Shown one piece after another: positions 37,000 to 45,707 of a DNA stretch of 64,000 bases. The DNA lies in contig NZ_CAKZJO010000043.1 in NCBI RefSeq assembly GCF_936943645.1, positions 1 to 64,000 of the forward strand, read 5' to 3'. This DNA is from an uncultured Bradyrhizobium sp. GTDB taxonomy: Bacteria; Pseudomonadota; Alphaproteobacteria; Rhizobiales; Xanthobacteraceae. The position numbers and the translations under genes are program-made. Positions within the stretch are counted from its first letter, which is position 1. Every line of letters starts with the position of its first letter. The notes below the pieces were generated by a model. That model was not told the origin of the DNA, made no database searches, and was given only the letters and a program-made list of their open reading frames with translations.

Positions 37000-38058
37000 A
37001 TGAGCTTCAATTTCGTCTCCGAGCAAGTGCCGGGCGCGCGCTCATCGGCCGCAAAATGGATTGGATGGACAGCCGCCGCATTGCTTGCCTGGGGCACGCT
37101 CTACAGCCAGCTCATTCCATTCTCGCGGTGGGTCGTCGCATCGACGGGCGTCGATCCGAACAGTCAACTCGGCCAAGCCATCAGCTTCTTCGCCTATGAC
37201 ACGCCGAAGGTGCTCATGCTGCTCACGCTCGTCGTGTTCGGCATGGGCGTGGTGCGCAGTTTCTTTTCGCCGGACAAGACGAAGGCGCTGCTTGCCGGCA
37301 AGCGCGAGGGGGTCGGCAACGTGCTGGCGGCGTCGCTTGGCATCGTCACCCCCTTCTGCTCTTGCTCCGCCGTTCCGCTGTTCATTGGCTTTGTCAGCGC
37401 CGGCGTGCCGCTCGGTGTCACCTTTTCGTTCTTGATCTCGGCGCCGATGGTGAATGAGGTGGCGCTCGGCCTCTTGTTCGGGCTCGTCGGATGGAAAGTG
37501 GCGCTCACTTATCTTGGCTTCGGGCTCGCGGTTGCCATCGTCTCCGGCTGGGTCATCGGTCGGTTCAAGCTCGAGCATTGGCTGGAGGAGTGGGTCCGCA
37601 ACGTCCGTGCCGGCGCGGCCGATCTTCCGGCGGAAGAACTCTCGGTCGTCGATCGTATCAAGGCGGGCGTTGATGCCGTCCATGAGATCGTCGGCAAGGT
37701 CTGGCCGTGGATCATCGCGGGTATCGCCGTCGGTGCCTTCATCCACGGCTATGTGCCCGAGGATCTGCTGGCGACCATCATGGGACGAGGGGCGTGGTGG
37801 TCGGTGCCCGCCGCGGTCGCGATCGGCATCCCCATGTACTCCAATGCTGCCGGCATCATCCCGATCGTCGAGGCCCTGCTCGCGAAGGGAGCAGCGCTTG
37901 GAACCGTTCTGGCGTTCATGATGTCGGTGATCGCGCTGTCGCTGCCCGAGCTGATTATCCTGCGTAAGGTCCTGACGATCCGGCTGATCGCCGTCTTCGT
38001 CGGGGTCGTCGGCACCGGCATTCTCGGTGTCGGCTTTCTGTTCAATCTCCTCTTCTAG
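37000..38058 (+). CDS. Permease of the ArsP/UPF0718 (DUF318) type
   Basis: A 352-residue membrane protein with about 8-10 helices. The family signature is the cysteine motif SCSAVPLFIGFVSAGVPLG, preceded by VTPFCSC, continuing to ISAPMVNEVALGLLFGLVG. A second repeat near IPMYSNAAGIIPIVEALLAKG suggests internal twofold symmetry. Relatives include ArsP, an organoarsenical exporter, but many UPF0718 proteins have unknown substrates. The ATG at 37000 removes an unlikely upstream extension. The mini-thioredoxin gene starts 18 bases downstream, an association known for this family. Confidence 0.9.
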   Translation: MSFNFVSEQVPGARSSAAKWIGWTAAALLAWGTLYSQLIPFSRWVVASTGVDPNSQLGQAISFFAYDTPKVLMLLTLVVFGMGVVRSFFSPDKTKALLAGKREGVGNVLAASLGIVTPFCSCSAVPLFIGFVSAGVPLGVTFSFLISAPMVNEVALGLLFGLVGWKVALTYLGFGLAVAIVSGWVIGRFKLEHWLEEWVRNVRAGAADLPAEELSVVDRIKAGVDAVHEIVGKVWPWIIAGIAVGAFIHGYVPEDLLATIMGRGAWWSVPAAVAIGIPMYSNAAGIIPIVEALLAKGAALGTVLAFMMSVIALSLPELIILRKVLTIRLIAVFVGVVGTGILGVGFLFNLLF

Positions 38059-38076
38059 CCATTACGGAGAAGGATC

Positions 38077-38313
38077 ATGAGGGAAGTGAAGGTTCTCGGC
38101 CCCGGCTGCAAGCGCTGCGTCGCGACGGCCGAGATGGTTCAGAAGGAGGCGGACAAGCTCGGTGTTCCCGTCGAGATCGAGAAGGTGACCGACTATGCGG
38201 CCATCGCCGGCTACGGCATCGCCGCGACACCGGGCGTCGTCATCGACGGCAAGGTGATGCATGCAGGCGGCCTGCCGAAGCCCGAAGATCTGGCGCGCTG
38301 GCTGACATCCTAG
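38077..38313 (+). CDS. Small thioredoxin-fold protein (redox-active disulfide type)
   Basis: A 78-residue mini-thioredoxin: EVKVLGPGCKRCVATAEMV with the CxxC pair at residues 11 and 14, and GIAATPGVVIDGKVMHAGG with the cis-Pro loop (TPG). It has no signal peptide, so it is probably cytoplasmic and linked to the permease immediately upstream. The pairing of UPF0718 permeases with such proteins suggests metal or thiol chemistry at the transporter; the partner is not proven. The RBS (AGAAGGATC) fits the ATG at 38077. Confidence 0.92.
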   Translation: MREVKVLGPGCKRCVATAEMVQKEADKLGVPVEIEKVTDYAAIAGYGIAATPGVVIDGKVMHAGGLPKPEDLARWLTS

Positions 38314-38349
38314 CTCCAGCGCATCGCGCCTAGAACCGAGGATCATTTG

Positions 38350-39621
38350 ATGGACGACATTCTACGCGCCTCGGCAATTTCCGATCTTCTCAATCGCGAA
38401 TGCTTCTGCATTACGCTCGACCACGACGCCCTGTGCCGGGAGGTGGAAAGGGAAGCAGGCGATCGCGAGATCTGCGTGAGCCTTGCCAAAGAGCGCCCAA
38501 ACCTCTTCTCGAATGCGCCCGTATTTCTGTCGGAGGCGGTCACACGAGAGATGGCTCGGGTCGTTCGCGCGATCGAGACCGTGGCGGAAGTGCCGGCCTA
38601 TCGGGATGCGTCGTTGTCCTGGGCTCCTCCGATTGCTGCAAGGAATTTTGGCCCGCGAGGATCCTTCATGGGTTACGACTTCCATGTCGGTTCTAGCGGC
38701 CCCAAGTTGATCGAGGTGAACACGAATGCGGGCGGCGCCTTTCTCAATGCCCTGCTCGCCAAGGCGCAGCGCGCCTGCTGCCGTGAGGTCGAGACCGGAC
38801 TGATGAGGTCTCACCTCGATGAATTCGAACCCGCCGTCTTGCGCATGTTCATCGATGAGTGGATCAGCCAGCGAGGGAAGGGCAGGCCTGGACGGATTGC
38901 CATCGTCGACGACGATCCGGAGGGGCAATATCTGTATCCGGAATTCCTGCTGGCAAGACAGTTCTTCCTGAGGCACGGCATCGATGCAGTCATCGCGGAT
39001 TCGCGTGCTCTGGCTTACGCCGACGGTGAGTTGAGGTTGGGCGACCGGACCATTGATCTCGTCTACAATCGCGTGGTCGATTTCGCCCTTGAGAAGCCTG
39101 AGCATGCGAATCTGCGGGCGGCCTACCTTGATGGGGTTGTCGTTGTGACGCCCAATCCGCACGTGCATGCCCTGTTCGCTGACAAGCGCAATCTGGCGCT
39201 GCTCTCCGATCGGGCGCTGTTGAAGTCGTGGGGAGTTCCGGCGGATGCGCTTCAGGCTCTCGCCGGGGTCCCGCGCACCGTTCTCGTCACATCGGAGAAC
39301 GCAGAACACCTCTGGACGACACGCAAGAACTGGTTCTTCAAGCCGGCGACGGGCTATGGCAGCAAGGCGGTGTATCGAGGCGCCAAAGTCACCAAGGGTG
39401 CATGGGCCGAAATTATCCAAGGCGGATATGTCGCCCAGGAGTTTGCAGTACCGAGCGAACGTATTGTCCGGCTGGACGGAATGGCTCAACCTCGCAAAAT
39501 GGATGTTCGGCTCTACTTCTACCATGGCCAGGTATTGCTGACGGCAGCTCGTCTCTATCAGGGGCAGGCGACGAATTTCCGGACACCCGGCGGTGGGTTC
39601 GCGCCGGTCTTCGTGGTTTGA
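38350..39621 (+). CDS. Predicted circularly permuted ATP-grasp protein
   Basis: A 423-residue protein not assigned to a named family. ATP-grasp motifs are present but in permuted order. The metal-binding tail motif GPKLIEVNTNAGG is at residues 117-129, with E122 and N124. The nucleotide-binding Lys/Gly loop FFKPATGYGSKAVYRG comes late, with K331. It is followed by GGYVAQEFAVP (E364 hinge) and DVRLYFY (R387). In ordinary ATP-grasps ExN comes last. The fold forms peptide or amide bonds through acyl-phosphates. It begins 36 bases after the thioredoxin gene, in the same direction. The start is ATG at 38350, after an in-frame TTG. Confidence 0.75.
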   Translation: MDDILRASAISDLLNRECFCITLDHDALCREVEREAGDREICVSLAKERPNLFSNAPVFLSEAVTREMARVVRAIETVAEVPAYRDASLSWAPPIAARNFGPRGSFMGYDFHVGSSGPKLIEVNTNAGGAFLNALLAKAQRACCREVETGLMRSHLDEFEPAVLRMFIDEWISQRGKGRPGRIAIVDDDPEGQYLYPEFLLARQFFLRHGIDAVIADSRALAYADGELRLGDRTIDLVYNRVVDFALEKPEHANLRAAYLDGVVVVTPNPHVHALFADKRNLALLSDRALLKSWGVPADALQALAGVPRTVLVTSENAEHLWTTRKNWFFKPATGYGSKAVYRGAKVTKGAWAEIIQGGYVAQEFAVPSERIVRLDGMAQPRKMDVRLYFYHGQVLLTAARLYQGQATNFRTPGGGFAPVFVV

Positions 39622-39675
39622 ATGCGATCCGGAAGGTCGCCGAGGGCGAGATGACGTTGGGTTGAGCCGCACCAG

Positions 39676-40194
39676 CTAGCCCAACGCGGCCGACAGCTTG
39701 TGCATCACACGGTCGAGCACCTTCACCTCCGCGGCGGTCAGCGCGCCGAGCAGCTCGGTCTCGCGCGCCAGCGCGAAAGGCACGATCTTGCGATAGAGCG
39801 CGCGGCCGGCCGGCGTCAGCGAGACGATCAGCTCGCGCCGGTCGTCGGGATGGTGCTTGCGGCTCGCGATGCCGCGCGCTTCCAGTCCCTGGACGGCGCG
39901 GCTGACCTGCATCTTGTCGAGCGTCGTCAGCGGACCGATCTCCTTGGTCGCAATCTCCGGGCGTGCGCCGAGAATGGCGAGCACACGCCATTCCTGCCGC
40001 GTCAGCGCAAAGCGCTCGGAATAGACCTCGGCAACGGCCAGCGACACCTGCTCGGCGAGACGCGCCAGCCGGTAAGGAAAATAACGCTGCAGGTCGAGCT
40101 CGCCATTATCCTGCGCCGCACCGCGCTCGGTCGCTTCCTGCCCTCGCGACTCGCCCGAACGTCCCATCACGCCGCTTCCGCCTCGCCGGTCCAT
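39676..40194 (-). CDS. MarR family transcriptional regulator
   Basis: A 172-residue winged-helix regulator. The recognition region LTRQEWRVLAILGARPEIATKEIG to MQVSRAVQGLEARGIASRKHHPDDRRE carries the usual MarR wing (DDRRE). The first 25 residues are probably disordered; a second ATG at 40167 would remove nine residues. It is divergent from the VOC-monooxygenase operon, so it most likely represses that operon and responds to an aromatic ligand. A possible operator lies at 40241-40254. Confidence 0.9.
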   Translation of the reverse strand: MDRRGGSGVMGRSGESRGQEATERGAAQDNGELDLQRYFPYRLARLAEQVSLAVAEVYSERFALTRQEWRVLAILGARPEIATKEIGPLTTLDKMQVSRAVQGLEARGIASRKHHPDDRRELIVSLTPAGRALYRKIVPFALARETELLGALTAAEVKVLDRVMHKLSAALG

Positions 40195-40240
40195 GGCAGA
40201 TTCTTCCGAGCCGGTTGATCCAGATCAAATCCAGAAAATA

Positions 40241-40254
40241 GTAACATCTGATAC
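40241..40254. promoter_or_regulatory. Imperfect palindrome, possible MarR operator
   Basis: GTAAC-ATCT-GATAC is a one-mismatch inverted repeat in the 95-base divergent region between the MarR gene and the VOC operon, the place where a MarR operator would be expected. The match is short and the assignment weak. Confidence 0.35.
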
Positions 40255-40289
40255 GAATTTCGCAACGGCAAAACCAGGGAGCGAAAATC

Positions 40290-40832
40290 ATGAAGATCGA
40301 GAAGATCCATCACGTCGCCTATCGCTGCGTCGACGCCAAGGCCACGGTCGAGTTCTACAAGAAGGTCATGAACATGGATCTGCTCGGCGCCATCGCCGAG
40401 GATCGCGTGCCTTCGACCAAGGCGCCGGATCCCTACATGCACATCTTCCTCGATGCCGGGAACGGCAACATCCTCGCCTTCTTCGAGCTGCCGAACTCGC
40501 CGCCGATGGGCCGCGATCCCAACACGCCGGACTGGACCCAGCACATCGCCTTCCAGGTCAAGGACCTTGCCGAGCTCGATGAGGCCAAGGCGCGCGCGGA
40601 AGCCGCCGGCCTCGATGTCGTCGGCGTCACCGACCACGCCATCTTCAAATCGATCTATTTCCGCGATCCCAGCGGCCACCGCCTGGAGATCGCGGCCTGG
40701 ACGGCCACGCCGGAACAGATCGAGCGCATGAAGTCGGTCGCGCACGAGATGGTCGAGGAATGGTCGCGCACCAAGCGTCCGCCGCGCCACACCGCCTGGA
40801 TGCACGAAAAGGAATTCGCGGACGCGCATTGA
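40290..40832 (+). CDS. VOC family protein (glyoxalase/dioxygenase superfamily)
   Basis: A 180-residue vicinal-oxygen-chelate protein. KIEKIHHVAYRC supplies the first metal His, HIAFQV the second, and DPSGHRLEIAAW the C-terminal Glu ligand. It could be a ring-cleavage or isomerase-type enzyme acting on the product of the following FAD hydroxylase. It has no signal peptide. It is the first gene of a small operon and divergent from marR. The substrate is unknown. Confidence 0.9.
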   Translation: MKIEKIHHVAYRCVDAKATVEFYKKVMNMDLLGAIAEDRVPSTKAPDPYMHIFLDAGNGNILAFFELPNSPPMGRDPNTPDWTQHIAFQVKDLAELDEAKARAEAAGLDVVGVTDHAIFKSIYFRDPSGHRLEIAAWTATPEQIERMKSVAHEMVEEWSRTKRPPRHTAWMHEKEFADAH

Positions 40833-40860
40833 TCCCCGGCACGTGCATCAGGAAGCGAAC

Positions 40861-42498
40861 ATGACGAGCTACATCTATCCGAAGTTCGGCTATCGGCGTT
40901 CCCGGGAGCAGGCCGAGGGGATCGTGAAGCGGCATCCGATCGTGGTGGTCGGCGCGGGTCCCATCGGCCTCACCGCGGCGCTCGACTGCGCGGCGCGCGG
41001 CCAGCCGGTCGTGGTGCTCGACGACAACGACACCGTCTCGATCGGCTCGCGCGCGGTCTGCTATGCCAAGCGTCCGCTCGAAATATGGGACCGCCTCGGC
41101 TGCGCGGCGCCCATGGTCGAGCGCGGCGTGAGCTGGAATGTCGGGAAGGTGTTCTTCCAGGACGAGCTGTCCTACCAGTTCGATCTGTTGCCCGAGGCCG
41201 ACCACCAATGGCCGGCCATGATCAATCTGCAGCAATATCACCTGGAAGAGATGCTGGTGGCCAAATGCCGGGCCAATCCGCTGATCGAGCTGCGCTGGAA
41301 GCACCGTCTCCTCAGTCTCAAGCAGGCCGCCGACCATGCGACGCTGGCGGTGGAAACGCCCGACGGCATCTTCACCATGGAGGCGCAATGGGTGATTGCC
41401 TGTGACGGTGCCAACTCCGACGTGCGGAAGATGGTGGGTGCCGAGTTCACCGGGCAGTTCTTCCAGGATCGCTTCCTGATCGCCGACGTCGCCATGAAGG
41501 CGGACTTCCCGACCGAGCGCTGGTTCTGGTTCGATCCGCCGTTCCATCCCGGCCAGTCGGTGCTGCTGCATCGGCAGGCGGGCAACATCTGGCGCATCGA
41601 CTTCCAGCTCGGCTGGGACGCCAATCCCGAGGAGGAGAAGCGGCCCGAGCGGGTAATCCCGCGCATCCGCGCCATGCTCGGCGAGGACACCGAGTTCGCG
41701 CTCGAATGGGTCTCGATCTATCAGTTCGCCTGCCGGCGCATCGACAATTTCCGGCAAGGCCGGGTGCTGTTCGCGGGCGACGCTGCACATCAGGTCTCGC
41801 CGTTCGGTGCCCGCGGTGCCAATACCGGCGTCCAGGACATCGACAATCTCGCCTGGAAGCTCGCGATGGTGCTGCGCGGCGAAGCCTCGGAAGCGCTGCT
41901 CGACAGCTATCACGAGGAGCGTGCCTATGCCGCTGACGACAACATCCTGAACTCGACGCGGGCCACCGACTTCATCACGCCGAAGACGAAGCCGAGCCGC
42001 TACTTCCGCGACGCGGTGCTGGAGCTCGCCCGACATCACGGCTTTGCGCGGCCGCTGGTCAACAGCGGCCGGCTCTCGACGCCGACCCCTTACGTGACGT
42101 CGGCGCTCAACACGCCCGACCACGGCGCCGTGCCGGGCGGCTTGCGGCCCGGCACGAATGCGGCCGATGCGCCGATCACGATGGATGGCAAGCCGGGCTG
42201 GTTCCTGCATTGTCTCGGCGACGGCTTCACGGTCGTGGCCTTCGGCAAGGTGAGCGACAAGACGGAGATCGCCGTGGGGCCGTTCACGGCGAAGCTCATT
42301 CTCGTCGGCCGCGACATCGAGGATCCCACCGGTGTCCTTGCGCAGCGCTATGGCGCCTCGCCCGGGACCACCTACCTGTTCCGCCCGGACCAATATGTCG
42401 CCGCACGCTGGAGCGGATTCGACGAAGCGAAGATCACGGATGCGGCGCTGCGCGCCTCCGGGCACGACACCGCCGACCGGACGGAGCTTGCGGCATGA
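40861..42498 (+). CDS. FAD-dependent aromatic hydroxylase (PheA/MhpA-type monooxygenase)
   Basis: A 545-residue flavoprotein monooxygenase. It has VVVGAGPIGLTAALDCAARG at the ADP-binding fold, VIACDGANSDVRK with the DG motif, and GDAAHQVSPFGARGANTGVQD binding the FAD ribityl chain. A thioredoxin-like C-terminal domain is present. It uses NAD(P)H and O2 to hydroxylate an aromatic ring. The ATG at 40861 has AGGAAG upstream; the in-frame ATG at 40843 gives a six-residue extension. DUF2783 overlaps its stop codon, a pairing I know from similar hydroxylase clusters. Confidence 0.92.
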   Translation: MTSYIYPKFGYRRSREQAEGIVKRHPIVVVGAGPIGLTAALDCAARGQPVVVLDDNDTVSIGSRAVCYAKRPLEIWDRLGCAAPMVERGVSWNVGKVFFQDELSYQFDLLPEADHQWPAMINLQQYHLEEMLVAKCRANPLIELRWKHRLLSLKQAADHATLAVETPDGIFTMEAQWVIACDGANSDVRKMVGAEFTGQFFQDRFLIADVAMKADFPTERWFWFDPPFHPGQSVLLHRQAGNIWRIDFQLGWDANPEEEKRPERVIPRIRAMLGEDTEFALEWVSIYQFACRRIDNFRQGRVLFAGDAAHQVSPFGARGANTGVQDIDNLAWKLAMVLRGEASEALLDSYHEERAYAADDNILNSTRATDFITPKTKPSRYFRDAVLELARHHGFARPLVNSGRLSTPTPYVTSALNTPDHGAVPGGLRPGTNAADAPITMDGKPGWFLHCLGDGFTVVAFGKVSDKTEIAVGPFTAKLILVGRDIEDPTGVLAQRYGASPGTTYLFRPDQYVAARWSGFDEAKITDAALRASGHDTADRTELAA

Positions 42499-42689
42499 TG
42501 CTCAACCTCTCACCGAACATCGCCGATCCCGACGACTTCTACGCCGAGCTGATCAACAACCAGCGCGATCTCGACGAGGAGCAGGCGCTGCGCATGAACG
42601 CCCGGCTGATCCTGCTGCTCGCCAATCACATCGGCGACCGCGAGGTGCTGAAAGAGGCGATCGGCTGCGCCCGCACCGCCGGCGGTTAG
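42495..42689 (+). CDS. DUF2783 domain-containing protein
   Basis: A 64-residue acidic protein: LNLSPNIADPDDFYAELINNQRDLDEEQALRMNARLILLLANHIGD. This matches DUF2783, a short helical protein that follows aromatic hydroxylase genes in rhizobia. The ATG at 42495 overlaps the hydroxylase stop codon (ATGA), so translation is coupled. It may be a small subunit or stabiliser of the hydroxylase; this is inference. Confidence 0.9.
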   Translation: MMLNLSPNIADPDDFYAELINNQRDLDEEQALRMNARLILLLANHIGDREVLKEAIGCARTAGG

Positions 42690-42723
42690 GTCAGCCTCAT
42701 CGGCAGAAGAGGTCGCGTGGGGG

Positions 42724-42742
42724 CCGCCGGCAGTGCCGGCGG
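42724..42742 (+). terminator. GC-rich hairpin after the DUF2783 gene
   Basis: CCGCCGGCA (42724-42732) pairs with TGCCGGCGG (42734-42742), 35 bases after the DUF2783 stop codon. It has no T-run, so it could be a Rho-type boundary or a 3' stabiliser of the hydroxylase operon. Confidence 0.4.
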
Positions 42743-42844
42743 AGGTTCCGTTGCGCGATCTCGCCGCTTTCTTGACTTGGCTCAAGGTACATTCGGCAAA
42801 GTTCGACAACCTCTTGGAGCCCACACAGGGCCGGAGGACGTGCC

Positions 42845-43291
42845 ATGCTAGGTCGAACCGTTGCTGCAGCGTTGCTGTTCGCCATCCTGGGCCATCCGGC
42901 TTTGGCTCAATCGTCGGCGGACCATCAGGGCCATCATCCCGGACAGGAGCAGGCGCCGGCGTCGCCGCAGGCGAGTCCTCCTGCCAACCCACCCGTCGAA
43001 CGGCAGAGCCCGACGCGCGGTGGAGACATGATGGGAATGATGGGGCGCGGAATGATGGGCATGAAGGGACAAGGCGCGATGGGCGCTGACGCCATGGCGC
43101 CGCCGGTTGCCTTCCGCATCATCTTCGCCCTGATGGATGCCGATGGCGACGGGACCGTCTCGCTGCCCGAGTTTCAAGCCGCGCACGAACGAATTTTCAA
43201 GGCCATGGATCGCGACAAGGACGGCAAGCTCACGCCGGACGAGATGATGACGTTCATGCACCGGAACAAGAGCGCCGCCCCGCAGCAATAG
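42845..43291 (+). CDS. Secreted Met-rich EF-hand protein
   Basis: A 148-residue protein. A signal peptide (ALLFAILGHPALAQ) is followed by a His/Pro-rich stretch and a Met-Gly segment (MMGMMGRGMMGMKG), then two EF-hands: DADGDGTVSLPE and DRDKDGKLTPDE. The Met cluster could bind copper, and the EF-hands bind calcium. It lies 49 bases upstream of a P-type ATPase in the same orientation, so a role in metal handling is inferred. The mature protein is expected to be periplasmic. Confidence 0.85.
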   Translation: MLGRTVAAALLFAILGHPALAQSSADHQGHHPGQEQAPASPQASPPANPPVERQSPTRGGDMMGMMGRGMMGMKGQGAMGADAMAPPVAFRIIFALMDADGDGTVSLPEFQAAHERIFKAMDRDKDGKLTPDEMMTFMHRNKSAAPQQ

Positions 43292-43340
43292 CGCGTGGAA
43301 AGCGAAGGGCGGGCGCGCCAAGCCATGTTGTTTGCAAACC

Positions 43341-45626
43341 ATGTCGTTTGATCGAATCTTGCGATGGGCTCTGGTTGCGATCGCAATCGCAGGTTTGGCT
43401 GCAGGTATCCTCGCGCGAGCGGCGGGCCGGCCTGATCTCGCCGATGCCGCGTGGGCGATCGGCACGGCGCCCGTGATTGCGGGATTGGCGGTCTCGATCG
43501 TCCAGGACCTCCTGCGAGGCCGCGTCGGCGTGGACGCGATCGCGCTGCTGTCGATGAGCGCGGCGTTGGCGCTCGGACAGCCGCTCGCAGGCGCCGTGGT
43601 CGCGCTGATGTATTCCGGCGGCAACGTGCTGGAGGAGATCGCGATCGCACGGGCGGAGCACGATCTGCGATCGCTGGTTGACCGGGCGCCGCGGCAGGTC
43701 CATCGCAAGTCCGGCGTGCGGATCGAGGATGTTCCGATCGAGGACGTCGCGGTCGGCGAAGAACTGCTGGTGAAGGCCGGCGAGATCGTGCCGGTCGACG
43801 GTGTCGTTGCGTCGGCCTTCGCTGCGATCGACGAGTCCGCGGTGAGCGGCGAGCCTATTCCGGTGGAGAAGAGGCGCGGAAGCGCCGTTCTGTCCGGCTC
43901 TCTGAATGCGGGCGAGACCTTCCAATTGACCGTGACCGCGGCGGCCAGCGAGAGCACCTATGCGGGCATCGTGCGCATGGTGACTGCGGCGCAAACGGCG
44001 AGAGCTCCCTTCGTGCGTCTGGCGGACCGGTATGCGCTGATCTATCTGCCGGTAACGCTCGTCATCTCGTTTGTGGCATGGCGCATCTCCGGCGACGTGA
44101 CCCGCAGCCTTGCCGTGCTGGTGGCCGCGACGCCGTGCCCCCTGATCCTGGCCGCACCTGTCGCCTTCATCGCCGGGGTGGCGCGAGCGGCCCGCCGCGG
44201 CATCCTGGTCAAGGGCGGCAAGGCGCTGGAGGCCTTGGCCCGTGCGCACACGGTGCTGTTCGACAAGACCGGCACCCTGACGGTGGGCGGGGCGCGATTG
44301 CTGTCCGTAGAGGTTGCGCCGGGCGAGGATCCGGATGAGGTCCTCATGCTCGGGGCCTCGCTCGAGCAGGCCTCGCACCACGTGCTTGCGAAGGCCGTCG
44401 TCGCTGCGGCCCTCGCCCGGGGGCTCACGCTGAAGCCGCCGGAACACGTCAAGGAGACCATGGGCTCCGGCCTCAGCGGCCGGATCGACGGACGCCAGGT
44501 CATGGCGGGTTCGCGGGAGATGGTGCTCTCGCACGCCGAGCTCTCGCCATGGGAATTGCGGGCGATTCGACGTGCCTCGTGGCGTTCGGCGCTGATCGTC
44601 TTCGTCGCGGTGGACGGGCGTCTCGTCGGCGCGTTGCTGCTCGCGGACGAATTGCGCGCCGATACGCCGCGTGCGATCCGGCTGCTGCGCGATGCCGGCA
44701 TCGCGCGGATGGTGATGGTCACGGGTGATCGCGCCGCCGCGGCGCAGGCCATCGGGGCAGCGCTGGATCTCGATGCCGTGCTGGCCGACCGCGTTCCCTC
44801 GGACAAGGTCGAGGCCGTGCGGAGCGAACAGCGGCTGCATCCGACCATCATGGTCGGCGACGGCATCAATGACGCCCCGGCACTGGCCGTGGCTGACACG
44901 GGGATTGCGCTCGGCGCACGCGGCGCAAGCGCCTCCTCCGAGGCGGCAGATGTGGTGATTCTCACCGATCGGCTCGATCGGGTCGGCGAAGCGATCGTCA
45001 TCGCGCAGCGCGCGCGGCGCATTGCCCTGCAAAGCATCTTCGTCGGAATGGGGCTGTCGCTGGCGGCAATGGCGGCTGCCAGCCTTGGCTGGCTCGATCC
45101 GGTACCCGCCGCGATCGTTCAGGAGGTGATCGACGTGGCCGTGATTCTGAACGCATTGCGAGCGCTGAATCCGCCCCACCCGAGGGGCGGTCCGCGCCTC
45201 ACCGCGGAGCAGGGGCTGACGTTGCATCACGATCATCAGGCCCTGCTCAGGGATCTCGATCGTCTCCGCCATATCGTCGATGCGCTGGACGATGCGGTGC
45301 CCGAATCCGCCGCCGCTTTGATTGGTGAAGCCGACCGACTGGTCCAGGGCAGCGTCGTGATGCACGAGCGCGAGGATGAGGACAGCGTCTATCCGAAGCT
45401 CACGGAAGTCTTGCGCGACCGCCACGGACTCTCTGCCATGAGCCGTGCGCATCGCGAGATCCTGCATCTGGCGCGGCTGCTCGCCCGGATCGCGGAGGAC
45501 CTGCCGTCGGAGAAAATCGACCGCTACCTTATTCGGGACGCTCAGCGCGTGATCGAGGCGATCGAAACGCTGGTGCGCATGCACACGGCCCAGGAGGAGG
45601 ATATCTACGAGGCCGTCGCGCCCTAG
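43341..45626 (+). CDS. P1B-type metal ATPase fused to a C-terminal hemerythrin domain
   Basis: A 761-residue protein. The ATPase core has the CPx motif as TPCPLILAAPVA (266-268), the phosphorylation site DKTGTLT (308-314), the actuator SGEP (169-172) and GDGINDAPAL near 505. There is no N-terminal heavy-metal-associated domain. Residues about 620-755 read as a hemerythrin-like four-helix bundle with HHDHQALL, VVMHEREDEDSVYP, AHREILHL and MHTAQEEDIYE. The fused oxygen/iron-sensing domain is unusual. The ion exported is unknown. The start is ATG at 43341; an in-frame TTG at 43332 also occurs. A Met-rich EF-hand gene precedes it. Confidence 0.88.
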   Translation: MSFDRILRWALVAIAIAGLAAGILARAAGRPDLADAAWAIGTAPVIAGLAVSIVQDLLRGRVGVDAIALLSMSAALALGQPLAGAVVALMYSGGNVLEEIAIARAEHDLRSLVDRAPRQVHRKSGVRIEDVPIEDVAVGEELLVKAGEIVPVDGVVASAFAAIDESAVSGEPIPVEKRRGSAVLSGSLNAGETFQLTVTAAASESTYAGIVRMVTAAQTARAPFVRLADRYALIYLPVTLVISFVAWRISGDVTRSLAVLVAATPCPLILAAPVAFIAGVARAARRGILVKGGKALEALARAHTVLFDKTGTLTVGGARLLSVEVAPGEDPDEVLMLGASLEQASHHVLAKAVVAAALARGLTLKPPEHVKETMGSGLSGRIDGRQVMAGSREMVLSHAELSPWELRAIRRASWRSALIVFVAVDGRLVGALLLADELRADTPRAIRLLRDAGIARMVMVTGDRAAAAQAIGAALDLDAVLADRVPSDKVEAVRSEQRLHPTIMVGDGINDAPALAVADTGIALGARGASASSEAADVVILTDRLDRVGEAIVIAQRARRIALQSIFVGMGLSLAAMAAASLGWLDPVPAAIVQEVIDVAVILNALRALNPPHPRGGPRLTAEQGLTLHHDHQALLRDLDRLRHIVDALDDAVPESAAALIGEADRLVQGSVVMHEREDEDSVYPKLTEVLRDRHGLSAMSRAHREILHLARLLARIAEDLPSEKIDRYLIRDAQRVIEAIETLVRMHTAQEEDIYEAVAP

Positions 45627-45707
45627 GCGACAGCCGCTTGTGTCGCTTCCCAACTTGCCCTGCCAGCCAGTCCCTGTAATCTGGTCAAAACAACAGGGAA
45701 GGGTTCG

